Below are positions 21,587 to 31,625 of a stretch of DNA of 64,000 nucleotides, one piece after another; position 1 is the first letter of the stretch; each line of letters starts with the position of its first letter. A program made the position numbers and the translations under genes. The DNA comes from Pseudomonas gozinkensis. Lineage in GTDB: Bacteria > Pseudomonadota > Gammaproteobacteria > Pseudomonadales > Pseudomonadaceae. The notes below the pieces were generated by a model. It was not told the DNA's origin. It was given only the letters and a program-made list of their open reading frames with translations, and did not search any database. Location: NCBI RefSeq assembly GCF_014863585.1, contig NZ_CP062253.1, forward strand, positions 3,436,501-3,500,500, written 5' to 3'.

Positions 21587-23574
21587 GCGCAAAAACTGTT
21601 GTCTTCGCTTACCACGATATTGGCTGCGCCGGCATTCAAGCCCTGCTCGACAGCGGCTACGACATTGCGGCCGTGTTCACCCATGCCGACGATCCGCAGG
21701 AAAACGCGTTCTACGCCTCGGTCGCGCAACTGTGCGCCAACAAAGGCATCGCGGTTCACGCACCGGAAGACGCCAACCACCCGTTGTGGATCGAGCGGAT
21801 TGCCAAGCTCAATCCGGACTACATCTTCTCGTTCTACTACCGCAACCTGCTGAGCGAGCCACTGCTGGCGCTGGCCAAAAAAGGCGCATTCAACCTGCAC
21901 GGCTCGCTGCTGCCACGCTACCGTGGCCGCGCGCCGGCCAACTGGGTGCTGGTCAACGGTGAAACCGAAACCGGCGTCACCCTGCACCGCATGGTCAAAC
22001 GTGCCGATGCCGGCGCCATTCTCGCCCAGCAGCGTGTGGCCATCGAACGCAGCGACACCGCGCTGAGCCTGCACGGCAAACTGCGCACGGCCGCCAGCGA
22101 CCTGCTGCGCGACGCACTGCCGGCGATGCTTCAGGGCAAGATCACCGAGACCCCGCAGGACGAATCCAAGGCCACCGTGTTCGGTCGCCGCACCCCGGCG
22201 GACGGCAAACTGGTCTGGGCCCAACCGGCCGAGCAATTGTTCAACCTGGTGCGTGCCGTGACCCAGCCCTACCCCGGCGCCTTCTGCGCAGTGGGCGAGC
22301 ACAAGCTGATCGTCTGGAGCGCGGAAGTCGTCAAGGGCAACGAAGGCCAGGCGCCGGGCCGGGTCATCAGTGTCGATCCGCTGCGCATCGCCTGCGGTGA
22401 AGATTCGCTGGTGATCAACGCCGGACAGCGCAACGACAACGGCCTGTACCTGAGCGGCCCGCAACTGGCCAATGAGCTCGGTCTGGTGGACGGCTCGCTG
22501 CTGCGCGGTGCCGAATCCGGCCGTGGCCCTCGTCGTACACGCGTGCTGATCCTCGGGGTCAACGGCTTCATCGGTAACCATTTGTCCGAGCGCCTGCTGC
22601 GTGACGAGCGCTACGAAGTCTATGGCCTGGACATCGGTTCCGACGCCATCGACCGTCTGCGCAGCCATCCGCGTTTTCACTTCGTCGAAGGCGACATCAG
22701 CATTCACTCGGAGTGGATCGAGTACCACATCAAGAAATGCGACGTGGTCCTGCCGCTGGTGGCCATCGCCACGCCGATCGAATACACGCGCAATCCGCTG
22801 CGGGTGTTCGAGCTCGACTTCGAAGAAAACCTGAAACTGGTGCGCTACTGCGTCAAGTACAACAAGCGCGTGATCTTCCCGTCGACCTCGGAAGTCTATG
22901 GCATGTGCCAGGACAAACACTTCGACGAAGACCGCTCCAACCTGATCGTCGGCCCGATCAACAAGCAGCGCTGGATCTACTCGGTGTCCAAGCAACTGCT
23001 GGACCGCGTGATCTGGGCCTACGGCGCCAAAGGCCTGAACTTCACCCTGTTCCGCCCCTTCAACTGGATGGGCCCGCGCCTCGACCGTCTGGATTCGGCC
23101 CGTATCGGCAGCTCCCGCGCCATCACCCAGTTGATCCTCAACCTGGTGGAAGGCACGCCGATCCGCCTGTTCGACGGCGGCGAGCAGAAGCGCTGCTTCA
23201 CCGACATCGCCGACGGCGTCGAGGCGCTGGCGCGGATCATCGATAACGACAACGACGTCTGCAACGGCCAGATCATCAACATCGGCAACCCGGACAACGA
23301 AGCCAGCATTCGCCAGTTGGGCGAAGAACTGCTGCGTCAGTTCGAGGCTCACCCCTTGCGCAGTAACTTCCCGCCGTTCGCCGGTTTCCGCGACGTGGAA
23401 AGCAAGGCGTTCTACGGTGCCGGTTACCAGGACGTGGAACACCGCAAACCGAGCATCGCCAACGCCAAACGTCTGCTGGACTGGACGCCGACCGTGGAAA
23501 TGCGCGAGACCATCGGCAACACGCTGGACTTCTTCTTGCGTGAAGCGATGCTCGAAATCGAGAGCAAGCGTTGA
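21583..23574 (+). CDS. arnA: Bifunctional formyltransferase / UDP-glucuronate decarboxylase ArnA
   Basis: A 663-residue two-domain enzyme. Residues 1-300 are the formyltransferase, with Asn104, His106 ([13 protein letters not shown]) and Asp142 matching the ArnA catalytic triad with a shift of two. From about 315 comes the SDR decarboxylase, with a GVNGFIG nucleotide loop at 325-331 and Tyr466-Lys470 in YSVSK. It oxidatively decarboxylates UDP-glucuronate and N-formylates UDP-Ara4N. Both halves look intact. It overlaps arnC by four bases and arnD by one. Confidence 0.97.
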   Translation: MSAKTVVFAYHDIGCAGIQALLDSGYDIAAVFTHADDPQENAFYASVAQLCANKGIAVHAPEDANHPLWIERIAKLNPDYIFSFYYRNLLSEPLLALAKKGAFNLHGSLLPRYRGRAPANWVLVNGETETGVTLHRMVKRADAGAILAQQRVAIERSDTALSLHGKLRTAASDLLRDALPAMLQGKITETPQDESKATVFGRRTPADGKLVWAQPAEQLFNLVRAVTQPYPGAFCAVGEHKLIVWSAEVVKGNEGQAPGRVISVDPLRIACGEDSLVINAGQRNDNGLYLSGPQLANELGLVDGSLLRGAESGRGPRRTRVLILGVNGFIGNHLSERLLRDERYEVYGLDIGSDAIDRLRSHPRFHFVEGDISIHSEWIEYHIKKCDVVLPLVAIATPIEYTRNPLRVFELDFEENLKLVRYCVKYNKRVIFPSTSEVYGMCQDKHFDEDRSNLIVGPINKQRWIYSVSKQLLDRVIWAYGAKGLNFTLFRPFNWMGPRLDRLDSARIGSSRAITQLILNLVEGTPIRLFDGGEQKRCFTDIADGVEALARIIDNDNDVCNGQIINIGNPDNEASIRQLGEELLRQFEAHPLRSNFPPFAGFRDVESKAFYGAGYQDVEHRKPSIANAKRLLDWTPTVEMRETIGNTLDFFLREAMLEIESKR

Positions 23575-24458
23575 TGCAGGCCGGTTTGCGCATCGACGTC
23601 GACACCTTTCGCGGCACCCGCGAAGGCGTGCCGCGTCTGCTCGAGATCCTCGACGAGGCGCAGATCAAGGCGACGTTTTTCTTCAGTGTCGGCCCGGACA
23701 ACATGGGCCGGCATCTGTGGCGCCTGATCCGCCCGCAGTTCCTGTGGAAGATGCTGCGTTCCAACGCCGCCGGCCTCTACGGCTGGGACATCCTGCTCGC
23801 CGGCACGGCGTGGCCTGGCAAGCCGATCGGTCGCGACCTCGGGCACCTGATGCGTCAGGCCCGGGCCGCCGGCCACGAAGTCGGCCTGCACGCCTGGGAC
23901 CACCATGGCTGGCAGGCCAACGCCGGGCGCTGGAGCGATGCGCAACTGGTCGAGCAGATCCGTCAGGGCGTCGACACCTTGAGCGACATCCTCGGTGAAA
24001 AAGTCACGTGTTCGGCCGCCGCCGGTTGGCGTGCGGACGAGCGTGTGATCGAAGCCAAACAAGCCTTCGGCTTTCGCTACAACAGCGATTGCCGTGGGCA
24101 GCGGCTGTTTCGTCCGTTGCTGGCCGATGGCTCGGCCGGCGCACCGCAGATTCCGGTGGACTTGCCGACCTTCGATGAAGTGGTCGGACCGAGCGTGGCG
24201 GCGAAGGATTTCAACGCTTTCATCCTCGACCGGTTCCGCCCGGACAACCTCAACGTCTACACCATTCACGCCGAAGTAGAAGGGATTCTGATGGCCGAAG
24301 ATTTTCGTCGACTGCTGGCCGAGGCACGCCAGCGACACATCCACTTTCAGCCGCTGGGCGACTTGCTGCCCGCGTTTCTCAACACCCTGCCCATCGGCCG
24401 TGTGCAACGCGGCGCACTCGAAGGCCGCGAAGGCTGGCTGGGAGTGCAAGGCGCATGA
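23574..24458 (+). CDS. arnD: Ara4FN deformylase ArnD
   Basis: A 294-residue NodB-fold deacetylase. The metal and base motif appears as [15 protein letters not shown] at the N terminus, and the paired histidines lie in [10 protein letters not shown]. It removes the formyl group from undecaprenyl-phosphate Ara4FN, making transfer irreversible. ATG at 23574 shares a base with the arnA stop, and TTG at 23571 is an alternative in-frame start. Downstream arnT overlaps by four bases. Confidence 0.96.
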   Translation: MQAGLRIDVDTFRGTREGVPRLLEILDEAQIKATFFFSVGPDNMGRHLWRLIRPQFLWKMLRSNAAGLYGWDILLAGTAWPGKPIGRDLGHLMRQARAAGHEVGLHAWDHHGWQANAGRWSDAQLVEQIRQGVDTLSDILGEKVTCSAAAGWRADERVIEAKQAFGFRYNSDCRGQRLFRPLLADGSAGAPQIPVDLPTFDEVVGPSVAAKDFNAFILDRFRPDNLNVYTIHAEVEGILMAEDFRRLLAEARQRHIHFQPLGDLLPAFLNTLPIGRVQRGALEGREGWLGVQGA

Positions 24459-26104
24459 GCAAACGCTTGGCATTGCCGCTGTTGCTGGGGCTTTTTCTGC
24501 TGGCCTACCTGCTGCCGCTCGGCACGCATGGCTTGTGGATTCCCGATGAAACCCGTTATGCGCAGATCAGTCAGGAGATGTTGCTGACTGGCAACTGGGC
24601 TTCGCCGCATTTCATGAACCTGCGTTACTTCGAAAAACCGGCGGCCGGTTACTGGATGATCGCCCTCGGGCAGGCCGTGTTCGGGCAAAACCTGTTCGGC
24701 GTGCGGTTTGCCTCGGCCCTGAGCACCGGGCTGAGCGTGCTGCTGTGCTTTCTCATCGCCCGCCGTTTGTGGAACGAGCCGCGCAAAAGCTTCGTCTGCG
24801 CCCTGCTCTACATGAGTTTCGCCGTCGTCGCCGGCCAGGCCGGTTACGCCAACCTCGATCCGCAGTTCACCTTTTGGGTCAACCTGAGTCTGGTGGCGCT
24901 GTGGTTCGCCCTCGACAGCCGTTCCAATGGTCAGCGCCTGGCCGGTTGGGCGGTGCTGGGCCTGGCGTGTGGCATGGGGTTCATGACCAAGGGTTTTCTC
25001 GCCTGGCTGCTGCCGGTGCTGATCGCCTTGCCGTGGATGCTCTGGCAGAAACGCTGGAAGGAATTGCTGCTGTACGGCCCGGTGGCCATCGCGGTGGCGA
25101 TCATCGTCAGCCTGCCATGGGTGCTGGCGGTGCACGGTCAGGAACCGGATTACTGGCGGTTCTTCTTCTGGCACGAGCACATCCGCCGTTTTGCCGGCGA
25201 CGATGCCCAGCATGACGCGCCGTGGTGGTTCTATCTGCCGCTGCTGGTGGCATTCAGTCTGCCGTGGGTCGGCATGTTGCCGGTGGCACTGAAACAGGCG
25301 TGGCAGACCCGCCGCGAAACCGGCATCGCGTTTCTCGGGCTGTGGCTGCTGATGCCGCTGCTGTTCTTCAGCCTGAGCAACGGCAAGCTGCCGACCTACA
25401 TCCTGCCGTGCCTGCTGCCGCTGGCCTTGCTGCTGGGCCATGCGCTGGCCGATCGCTTGCGGCTGGAGCAAAGCCGGGCGCTGGGCCTCAATGGCCTGCT
25501 GAACCTGTTGCTGGGCATCGTCACGCTGATCGGGCTGGTTTACGTGCAGCTCAAGCGCCCGCTGTACGACCACGAATTGCACAGTCTGGTGCTGGTATTC
25601 ATCGCCCTGACCGGCTGGATCATCAGCAACCTGTTGCAAGCCTTCCGCCCGTTGCAATGCTGGGCGGCGCCGGCGGTGGGCAGTCTGCTGCTGATCGCAT
25701 TGCTGCCGGCGGCACTGCCCAAGTCGGTGGTTGCCAACAAAATGCCTGACCAGTTCGTCCTCACCCACCAGGTGGAACTGGCGACGACCACGCACCTGTT
25801 GAGCAACGACCTGGGCGCCGCGTCGGCCCTGTCCTGGCGCCTCAAGCGCCCGCAAGTGGCGCTGTACAACACGATAGGCGAATTGAAATATGGCCTTGCC
25901 TATCCTGACGGCATTCAACAACGGGTCGATCCCGATCAGGTGCAACAGTGGATGCGCGAAGCCCGCAAGACCGGTTCGGTCGGCGTGGTGATGCGGGTCA
26001 AGGGGCAAGACGAACTGGACGAACTCGACAGACTGCCCAAGGACGGCACCCGATATGAGCAGGGCAACCTGGTGATCATGATCCTGCCGCAGGAGGCGTC
26101 ATGA
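24455..26104 (+). CDS. arnT: Lipid A aminoarabinose transferase ArnT (operon copy)
   Basis: A 549-residue GT83 membrane enzyme with about 12 helices and a soluble periplasmic C-terminal domain. The catalytic loop [19 protein letters not shown], the [11 protein letters not shown] segment and FWHEHIRRF are canonical ArnT. It attaches L-Ara4N to lipid A phosphates, lowering negative charge and so binding of polymyxin and cationic peptides. The paralogue at 10970 shares most of these blocks. Start and stop both overlap their neighbours by four bases. Confidence 0.96.
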   Translation: MSKRLALPLLLGLFLLAYLLPLGTHGLWIPDETRYAQISQEMLLTGNWASPHFMNLRYFEKPAAGYWMIALGQAVFGQNLFGVRFASALSTGLSVLLCFLIARRLWNEPRKSFVCALLYMSFAVVAGQAGYANLDPQFTFWVNLSLVALWFALDSRSNGQRLAGWAVLGLACGMGFMTKGFLAWLLPVLIALPWMLWQKRWKELLLYGPVAIAVAIIVSLPWVLAVHGQEPDYWRFFFWHEHIRRFAGDDAQHDAPWWFYLPLLVAFSLPWVGMLPVALKQAWQTRRETGIAFLGLWLLMPLLFFSLSNGKLPTYILPCLLPLALLLGHALADRLRLEQSRALGLNGLLNLLLGIVTLIGLVYVQLKRPLYDHELHSLVLVFIALTGWIISNLLQAFRPLQCWAAPAVGSLLLIALLPAALPKSVVANKMPDQFVLTHQVELATTTHLLSNDLGAASALSWRLKRPQVALYNTIGELKYGLAYPDGIQQRVDPDQVQQWMREARKTGSVGVVMRVKGQDELDELDRLPKDGTRYEQGNLVIMILPQEAS

Positions 26105-26445
26105 GCCTGTGGCTGCTGTTGTTCGCCTGCCTGCTGACCTGTCTGGGCCAGGTCGCGCAGAAGTTCGCCGTGGAGAGCTGGCGCGGCGTCGATTCGGCGT
26201 GGACTGAAAAGCTCCGTTCACCCTGGCTGTGGCTGGCCCTGTTCGCTCTTGGCGCCGGCCTGCTGGTGTGGCTGCTGGTGTTGCAGCGTCTGCCGGTCGG
26301 GATCGCCTACCCGATGCTCAGCCTCAATTTCGTGATCATCACCCTGATCGCCCGCTTCGCGTTCAAGGAGCCCGTCGACGTTCAACACTGGTTCGGCGTG
26401 CTGTTGGTGATCGGCGGCGTGGCGCTGTTGGGGCAGCAGTCATGA
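26101..26445 (+). CDS. arnE: Ara4N-undecaprenyl phosphate flippase subunit ArnE
   Basis: A 114-residue small multidrug resistance-like membrane protein with four predicted helices. It begins [20 protein letters not shown], with the EamA/SMR motif [19 protein letters not shown] in the third helix. With ArnF it is thought to flip undecaprenyl-phosphate Ara4N to the periplasmic face. It overlaps arnT and arnF by four bases each. Confidence 0.94.
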   Translation: MSLWLLLFACLLTCLGQVAQKFAVESWRGVDSAWTEKLRSPWLWLALFALGAGLLVWLLVLQRLPVGIAYPMLSLNFVIITLIARFAFKEPVDVQHWFGVLLVIGGVALLGQQS

Positions 26446-26846
26446 ACCAGCGCCGTGGAATCCTCTTCGCCCTGGCCAGCGTGCTGCTGGTCAGCGTGGC
26501 GCAATTGAGCATGCGCTGGAGCATGACGCGCCTGCCCCGCCCGGATCAGTGGCTGACCGTACAAAGCGTCGATTCAGTTGCGCTGGCCGTGGTGCTGGCG
26601 GCGATCTTCGCCTACGCGCTGTCGATGCTCTGCTGGCTCGCCGCCCTGCGGGATCTGCCGCTGGGCCGGGCCTATTCGCTGCTGAGCATCAGCTATGCGC
26701 TGGTGTACCTGCTGGCGGCCGGCCTGCCGCTGTTCAACGAATCTTTCAGTTTCTCTAAATCACTGGGCGTGGCGCTGGTCATGCTCGGGGTCATCACCAT
26801 CAACACTCGTCCGGCCCGTGCGCCCGAATTGAGGAGTTCGCCATGA
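26442..26846 (+). CDS. arnF: Ara4N-undecaprenyl phosphate flippase subunit ArnF
   Basis: A 134-residue four-helix SMR-like protein, [20 protein letters not shown] onward, with [20 protein letters not shown] matching the ArnE/ArnF third helix. ATG at 26442 overlaps the arnE stop; a longer in-frame reading from 26229 lies inside arnE and is not credible. It is the second flippase subunit. The ugd start overlaps by four bases. Confidence 0.94.
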   Translation: MNQRRGILFALASVLLVSVAQLSMRWSMTRLPRPDQWLTVQSVDSVALAVVLAAIFAYALSMLCWLAALRDLPLGRAYSLLSISYALVYLLAAGLPLFNESFSFSKSLGVALVMLGVITINTRPARAPELRSSP

Positions 26847-28222
26847 AAATCACAGTATTTGGTAGCGGTTATGTCGGCCTGGTGCAGGCCGCCGTGCTGG
26901 CCGAAGTCGGCCATGACGTGGTGTGCATGGACATCGACGAGAAAAAAGTCGAGCTGCTGCGCCAGGGTCACGTCAGCATCTTCGAGCCGGGGCTGGCCAG
27001 TCTGGTCCGCGAGGGCCTGGACGCTGGGCGCCTGCAATTCACCTGCGATGAAAAACTTGCGGTGCAGCATGGCAAGGTCGCGTTCATTGCCGTCGGCACC
27101 CCGTCGAAAGAAGACGGCTCGGCCGACCTGCGTTACGTGCTGTCGGTGGGTGACGCCGTGGCCCGGCATCGTGAGCAACCGCTGATTCTGGTGGAGAAAT
27201 CCACCGTGCCCGTCGGCACGGGCGACACCTTGCGCACGCACCTGGACAAAGCTCTGGTCAAGGCCGGGCGCCTGTTGCAGTTCGATATCGTCTCCAACCC
27301 GGAATTTCTCAAGGAAGGTTCGGCGGTCGCCGATTGCCGCCGTCCGGACCGGATCGTCATCGGCTGCGAGCGCGAAGAAGTGCGCGACGTGATGCGCGAC
27401 CTGTACTCACCGTTCAACCGCAACCACGACCGCATCATGTTCATGGACCTGCGCAGCGCCGAGCTGACCAAGTACGCCGCCAACTGCATGCTGGCGACCA
27501 AGATCAGCTTCATCAACCAGATCGCCGAGCTGGCCGAACACCTGGGCGCGGACATCGAATCGGTGCGCCAGGGCATCGGCGCCGACAGCCGCATCGGCTA
27601 CCACTTCATCTACCCCGGTTGCGGTTACGGCGGCTCGTGCTTCCCCAAAGACATGCGCGCGCTGATTCACAGCGCCGAAGAGGCGCACTGCTCCAGCGAT
27701 TTGCTGCAAGCGGTGGAAGCGATCAACCAGCGGCAGAAACACAAGCTGTTCGAACGCATCAACGCGTTCTACAAGGGTGAACTGCGCGGCAAGACCTTCG
27801 CCGTCTGGGGCCTGGCCTTCAAACCGAACACCGACGACATGCGCGACGCGCCGAGCCGGGTCTTGCTGGAATCGCTGTGGGCCGCCGGCGCCAATGTGCG
27901 GGCGTTCGACCCGGAAGCGATGCAGGAAACCCAGCATCTGTACCCGGACGAGTCGAAACTGATGTTGATGGGCACCCCGGAATCGGTACTCGCCGGTTCC
28001 GACGCGCTGATCATCTGCACTGAATGGCAGCAATTCAAGGCGCCAGATTTCGACCTGATCCAGCAACGCCTCAAGGCCCCGGTGATCTTCGACGGCCGCA
28101 ACCTGTACGACGCCGAACGCCTGGCCCGCAACGGCTTCCATTACTTCCCGATGGGCCGTGGCGAATCGCGCACCCTGCCGATTCCGTTGCAGCAATGGCC
28201 GCACGCCTCGGACGTGGCTTGA
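26843..28222 (+). CDS. ugd: UDP-glucose 6-dehydrogenase
   Basis: A 459-residue NAD-dependent enzyme. The N-terminal fold opens [20 protein letters not shown], the catalytic cysteine is Cys266 in [10 protein letters not shown], and the C-terminal domain has [17 protein letters not shown]. It oxidises UDP-glucose to UDP-glucuronate, the substrate of ArnA. Having ugd inside the arn operon makes the operon self-sufficient from UDP-glucose. Its last 28 bases overlap the start of the next glycosyltransferase. Confidence 0.96.
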   Translation: MKITVFGSGYVGLVQAAVLAEVGHDVVCMDIDEKKVELLRQGHVSIFEPGLASLVREGLDAGRLQFTCDEKLAVQHGKVAFIAVGTPSKEDGSADLRYVLSVGDAVARHREQPLILVEKSTVPVGTGDTLRTHLDKALVKAGRLLQFDIVSNPEFLKEGSAVADCRRPDRIVIGCEREEVRDVMRDLYSPFNRNHDRIMFMDLRSAELTKYAANCMLATKISFINQIAELAEHLGADIESVRQGIGADSRIGYHFIYPGCGYGGSCFPKDMRALIHSAEEAHCSSDLLQAVEAINQRQKHKLFERINAFYKGELRGKTFAVWGLAFKPNTDDMRDAPSRVLLESLWAAGANVRAFDPEAMQETQHLYPDESKLMLMGTPESVLAGSDALIICTEWQQFKAPDFDLIQQRLKAPVIFDGRNLYDAERLARNGFHYFPMGRGESRTLPIPLQQWPHASDVA

Positions 28223-29814
28223 TCGGTTTAACCCCAGCCCTGCGCCGGCAGTCCCTGATCGCAGGGCTGCTGGCGTTCTTGCTGTTCATCGCCGGCGTGT
28301 ACGGGCGGGCGCCCATCGGTTTCGACTCGCGCTTCGTGCTGTTCGCCCAGGAAATGCTGCGGCACGGGCCCAGTGTGTTTCCCACCACTTATGGTGAGCC
28401 GTACGCCGATTATTCTTCGCTCTCGACCTTGTTCATCTGGCTGTTGTCGTTGCCGTTCGGGACGGTCAACAGCCTGACGGCGTGGCTGCCGAGCGCTGTC
28501 GCCGGCGCAGTAATCGTGACGTTGATGTATCGCTTGCTCGCGCCTTCATCCGTGCGCTGGGCGGTGGTCAGCATCGCGCTGCTGATGCTCACCAGCACCT
28601 TCATCACCGAAACCCGCGCGGTGTCGCAGGACCTGATGCTCGCCGCCGTGGCGTTTTCGGTGTTCTACCTCGGTTATGCCCACGACCATTTTGCTGCCGG
28701 TCGACGCTGGCCGCTGGTGTTCATTCTGTTGCTGTTGGGGTTTGGCATCCGCGGGCCGATCGGGCTGGTGGTACCGACCGGCATGCTGTGCAGTTACTAC
28801 CTGCTGGATCGCCAATGGTGGCGTCTGTTGACCTTCGGTGTGCTGGCTTCGCTCCTGCTGGCGGCCTGCGTCGGGCTATTGCTGTGGCTGGCGGAGGTCA
28901 GCGGCGGGCCGGCGTTTCGGCAGGACGTGATCCGCATGCAGTTCATGGGGCGCATGGACGGCAGCGAAGGCGTCAGCGGTTCGCTGTATTACTTCACCAG
29001 TTCTCTGGGCAACTACGCGCTGGCGTATCCGCTGGCCTTGCTGGCACTGGCGGCGGCGTGGCTGAGCAAGCCCCGGCAACGCGGCCCGGCCTTACGACTG
29101 GTGCAATATTGCGCTGCGGCGGGGTTGATCGTGATGCTCGGGCTGTCGATTCCCCAGGCGAAAAAGGCCCGTTACCTGCTGCCGATGCTGCCCATGGCGG
29201 CGATCATTGCGGCGTATCCGTTTCAGGTGTTGCACGGCCGGGTGTTTGCCTGGCTGCGCGTCGGCATGCAGGGATTGTGGCTGCTGATCCCTGCGTTGTT
29301 GATCGTCCTGCTGTGGGTGGCGCAGCGTCGGTTTCCCGAGGCCTTGACCGACCTGACGCCGGTAATGATCGTGCTCGGATTGCTGCAACTGGCCGCGTTG
29401 TCGCGGTTGTGGCTGCAGCGCTGGCGAACCGAAGTCCTCGTGTTCAGCGCCGTGCTGGCGGTCTGGGCGGCGTACGCGCTGGTGTTCGAGCCGGTGGAGC
29501 GCCAGCTCTATGACACGCGCACCTTCAGCCAGGCGGCGCTGGCGCGGGTCCACGAGCAACCCGCGCCGCTGGTGCTGCACGGCATGGGCAAGGACGCCAA
29601 GGCCATCAAGTTCATGGTCAATGTCGAGCAGGATCTGCAACCGCTGTTCACTGAAACCACGCAAGCGCTCGAAGCACTCAAGGGGCCGGCGTGGCTGATG
29701 ATGGATCGCAGCGACCTCCAGGCCCTGCAAGGCACGCCGCTCGGAGCGCTGCAGCCGGTGCTGAGCGGCCGTTTCGACAAAAACGATTATGTATTGCTGT
29801 GGCTGTCGCCTTAA
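28195..29814 (+). CDS. ArnT-like membrane glycosyltransferase at the end of the arn operon
   Basis: A 539-residue protein with 10-12 hydrophobic helices and a C-terminal soluble part. The first loop reads GFDSRFVLFAQEMLRHGPSV, an ArnT/PMT-like geometry without the PDETRY motif. PQAKKARYLLPMLPM near the middle resembles the [13 protein letters not shown] block of ArnT. ATG at 28195 lies inside ugd, so translation is coupled. It is the last gene of the arn transcript. It may add another sugar to lipid A or core, or vary donor choice; neither can be decided from the sequence. Confidence 0.82.
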   Translation: MAARLGRGLIGLTPALRRQSLIAGLLAFLLFIAGVYGRAPIGFDSRFVLFAQEMLRHGPSVFPTTYGEPYADYSSLSTLFIWLLSLPFGTVNSLTAWLPSAVAGAVIVTLMYRLLAPSSVRWAVVSIALLMLTSTFITETRAVSQDLMLAAVAFSVFYLGYAHDHFAAGRRWPLVFILLLLGFGIRGPIGLVVPTGMLCSYYLLDRQWWRLLTFGVLASLLLAACVGLLLWLAEVSGGPAFRQDVIRMQFMGRMDGSEGVSGSLYYFTSSLGNYALAYPLALLALAAAWLSKPRQRGPALRLVQYCAAAGLIVMLGLSIPQAKKARYLLPMLPMAAIIAAYPFQVLHGRVFAWLRVGMQGLWLLIPALLIVLLWVAQRRFPEALTDLTPVMIVLGLLQLAALSRLWLQRWRTEVLVFSAVLAVWAAYALVFEPVERQLYDTRTFSQAALARVHEQPAPLVLHGMGKDAKAIKFMVNVEQDLQPLFTETTQALEALKGPAWLMMDRSDLQALQGTPLGALQPVLSGRFDKNDYVLLWLSP

Positions 29815-29850
29815 CCTGCGCGCCTTGATTTCGACAGGGACCGCTGACTG

Positions 29851-30378
29851 ATGACCTTCACCATGCGACAGGCCCTTGCAGCCGATGCCATCGCCCTCCC
29901 CGCCATCGAGCGCTCGGCCGCCGAGCTGTTTCGCCTCGACCCTTCACTGGCCTGGCTGGCGAATGCCGCCGTGCCGCAGGCGTCGGCGCATTTACCGGCG
30001 ATTGAACGGGGCGAACTGTGGGTCGCAGAAAACAACGACGGACAACTTGCAGGCTTTTTAAGGGCGGTGACTGTCGACCAACAGTTGCACATTGAGGAAC
30101 TGTCCGTCAGCCAACACTTTCAGGGCCGGGGCGTCGGTCGCAAGTTGCTGTTGGCGGCGATTGAACAGGCGCGTCTGTGGCAACTTCGGGCGGTGACGCT
30201 GACGACGTTTCGCGATCTGCCGTGGAATGCGCCGTTCTATCAACGCATGGGTTTTGCGCTATTGAACGCCGAGGAAAGCGATGCGCGCCTGAACCATGTA
30301 TTGCGCGATGAAATCGCTCACGGATTGCCCGGCGAGCGACGTTGCGCCATGCGCCTGATACTCACGTCGTTGCCTTGA
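29851..30378 (+). CDS. GNAT-family N-acetyltransferase
   Basis: A 175-residue single-domain GNAT protein. Strand beta4 and the acetyl-CoA loop are visible as HIEELSVSQHFQGRGVGRKL (Q/R-x-x-G-x-G/A motif), then RAVTLTTFRDLPWNAPFYQRMGF. The substrate, a small amine or a protein N terminus, is unknown. It begins 36 bases after the arn operon and converges on the LysR gene with a 17-base overlap. Confidence 0.88.
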   Translation: MTFTMRQALAADAIALPAIERSAAELFRLDPSLAWLANAAVPQASAHLPAIERGELWVAENNDGQLAGFLRAVTVDQQLHIEELSVSQHFQGRGVGRKLLLAAIEQARLWQLRAVTLTTFRDLPWNAPFYQRMGFALLNAEESDARLNHVLRDEIAHGLPGERRCAMRLILTSLP

Positions 30379-31327
30379 GATCAACCCCCAGCGCCTGGGC
30401 GAACGCCTTGACCAGCGGACTGCGCACGGTGTTGTGCCGCAGGATCAGATTGAACGGCGTGTCGAAGTGGACCAGCTCCGGGCACACCGCGCGAAACTGC
30501 CCGGCGGCCACCAGCGTAGCGGCGTAATGCTGCGGCAGAAAGCCCACGAAACGCCCGGTCTTGATCAGCAACGCCACCGCTTCGACCTGGGTCGCCGAGG
30601 CGGAAAAACTGTCGTAGCGAGCAAAGTTGAGCTTGTCGCGATGGATCGCATAGCGGTGGTTGATGCACTCGTAATCCTGCAGCACGTTGCCGCCCATCTG
30701 CTCCGCGGGCCTGTCGAACAACGGGTGGCCGACGGCGCAGTAAGCCTGCGAGCGCTCTTCATAGAGCGGGTAATAATCGAATTCTTCGCGTTTTTGATAA
30801 ACCGGGACTATTCCGGCAACTAAGCGCCCTTCCACAACGCCTCTTTCCACTTCATCCAGCTGGGTCGCCTGAAGTTGAAACCTTACTTTCGGCGAATGTT
30901 CATTTATCTTTTTAAGCGCAGCAACTAACGGCGAATTATCGTCAGTGATCGTATTATCGATCACCCCCACTCCTAGGTCGCCGATGAGTTCGTTCTGCGC
31001 TGAACTTAGCCGATCACGAAAGTTGTCGACCGAGGCAAACAGATCAATCGACGCCTGATACACCAGACGCCCTTCTTCGGTCAGGTGAAACCCTTCGCGC
31101 CCCCGGGTACACAGGCGCATGCCGATGCGGATTTCCAGGTCGGAGATCTGCTTGCTGATCGCGGCCAGGCCCACGTTCAGCTCGTTTTGCGCCGCGCTGA
31201 AGCCGCCGGCCTCGACCACTGCCTTGAACACCTTGAGCAGTTTGAAATCCAGTCCGCTGAGGGCCAAAGGTGCCCGGTGAGCGGTTTTTACCGGTGGGTT
31301 TCCGGAATTGGAAAGTGGGGTTTCCAT
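30362..31327 (-). CDS. LysR-family transcriptional regulator
   Basis: A 321-residue LysR protein. The winged helix lies at about residues 24-85, with LLKVFKAVVEAGGFSAAQNE, AISKQISDLEIRIG and LFASVDNFRDRL after the linker helix. The effector domain includes GDLGVGVIDNTITDDNSPLV. It is divergent from the argininosuccinate-lyase paralogue and is the natural regulator of the cluster up to 40160. Two inverted repeats in the shared promoter region are candidate recognition and activation sites. The inducer is unknown. Confidence 0.92.
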   Translation of the reverse strand: METPLSNSGNPPVKTAHRAPLALSGLDFKLLKVFKAVVEAGGFSAAQNELNVGLAAISKQISDLEIRIGMRLCTRGREGFHLTEEGRLVYQASIDLFASVDNFRDRLSSAQNELIGDLGVGVIDNTITDDNSPLVAALKKINEHSPKVRFQLQATQLDEVERGVVEGRLVAGIVPVYQKREEFDYYPLYEERSQAYCAVGHPLFDRPAEQMGGNVLQDYECINHRYAIHRDKLNFARYDSFSASATQVEAVALLIKTGRFVGFLPQHYAATLVAAGQFRAVCPELVHFDTPFNLILRHNTVRSPLVKAFAQALGVDLKATT

Positions 31328-31445
31328 AATGCTGATTTACCTCTGGCGCAATGTTCAACAATCTGTGTCCAACAACAAAAACATCGCCGGCTAATAATAA
31401 TGATCACAGAAAACAAGCCTTGGCAACCGCCAAAAAATCCCGAAC

Positions 31446-31465
31446 ATCAGTGCCAACTCACTGAT
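31446..31465. promoter_or_regulatory. Candidate LysR operator 1 (inverted repeat)
   Basis: ATCAGT and ACTGAT are separated by 8 bases, giving a 20-base dyad in the LysR/lyase divergent region. Its size and symmetry fit LysR-type sites. Confidence 0.5.
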
Positions 31466-31479
31466 CGCCAAACATTAAA

Positions 31480-31499
31480 AGCTGACACTTCGATCAGCT
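31480..31499. promoter_or_regulatory. Candidate LysR operator 2 (inverted repeat)
   Basis: AGCTGA and TCAGCT are separated by 8 bases. The centre is 34 bases from that of the first dyad, about three helical turns, as expected for paired recognition and activation sites on one face of the DNA. Confidence 0.5.
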
Positions 31500-31625
31500 C
31501 TTGTCTCTTTGCAACTGCCCTCTTGAAAACTGCTTTGGCCTGATTCTGTCCGCTGACTCTTCAGCGCGACTTTCAGGGCCATGCACACCGATTTCAGTTC
31601 GCGTTACCGACGAGGAAAACAACAA

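Noticed and set aside
21571..23442. 623-codon open frame on the minus strand
   Set aside because: Antisense to arnA, which is complete in both domains.
24347..26008. 553-codon open frame on the minus strand
   Set aside because: Antisense to the operon arnT; the same kind of Gln/His-rich shadow as opposite the other arnT.
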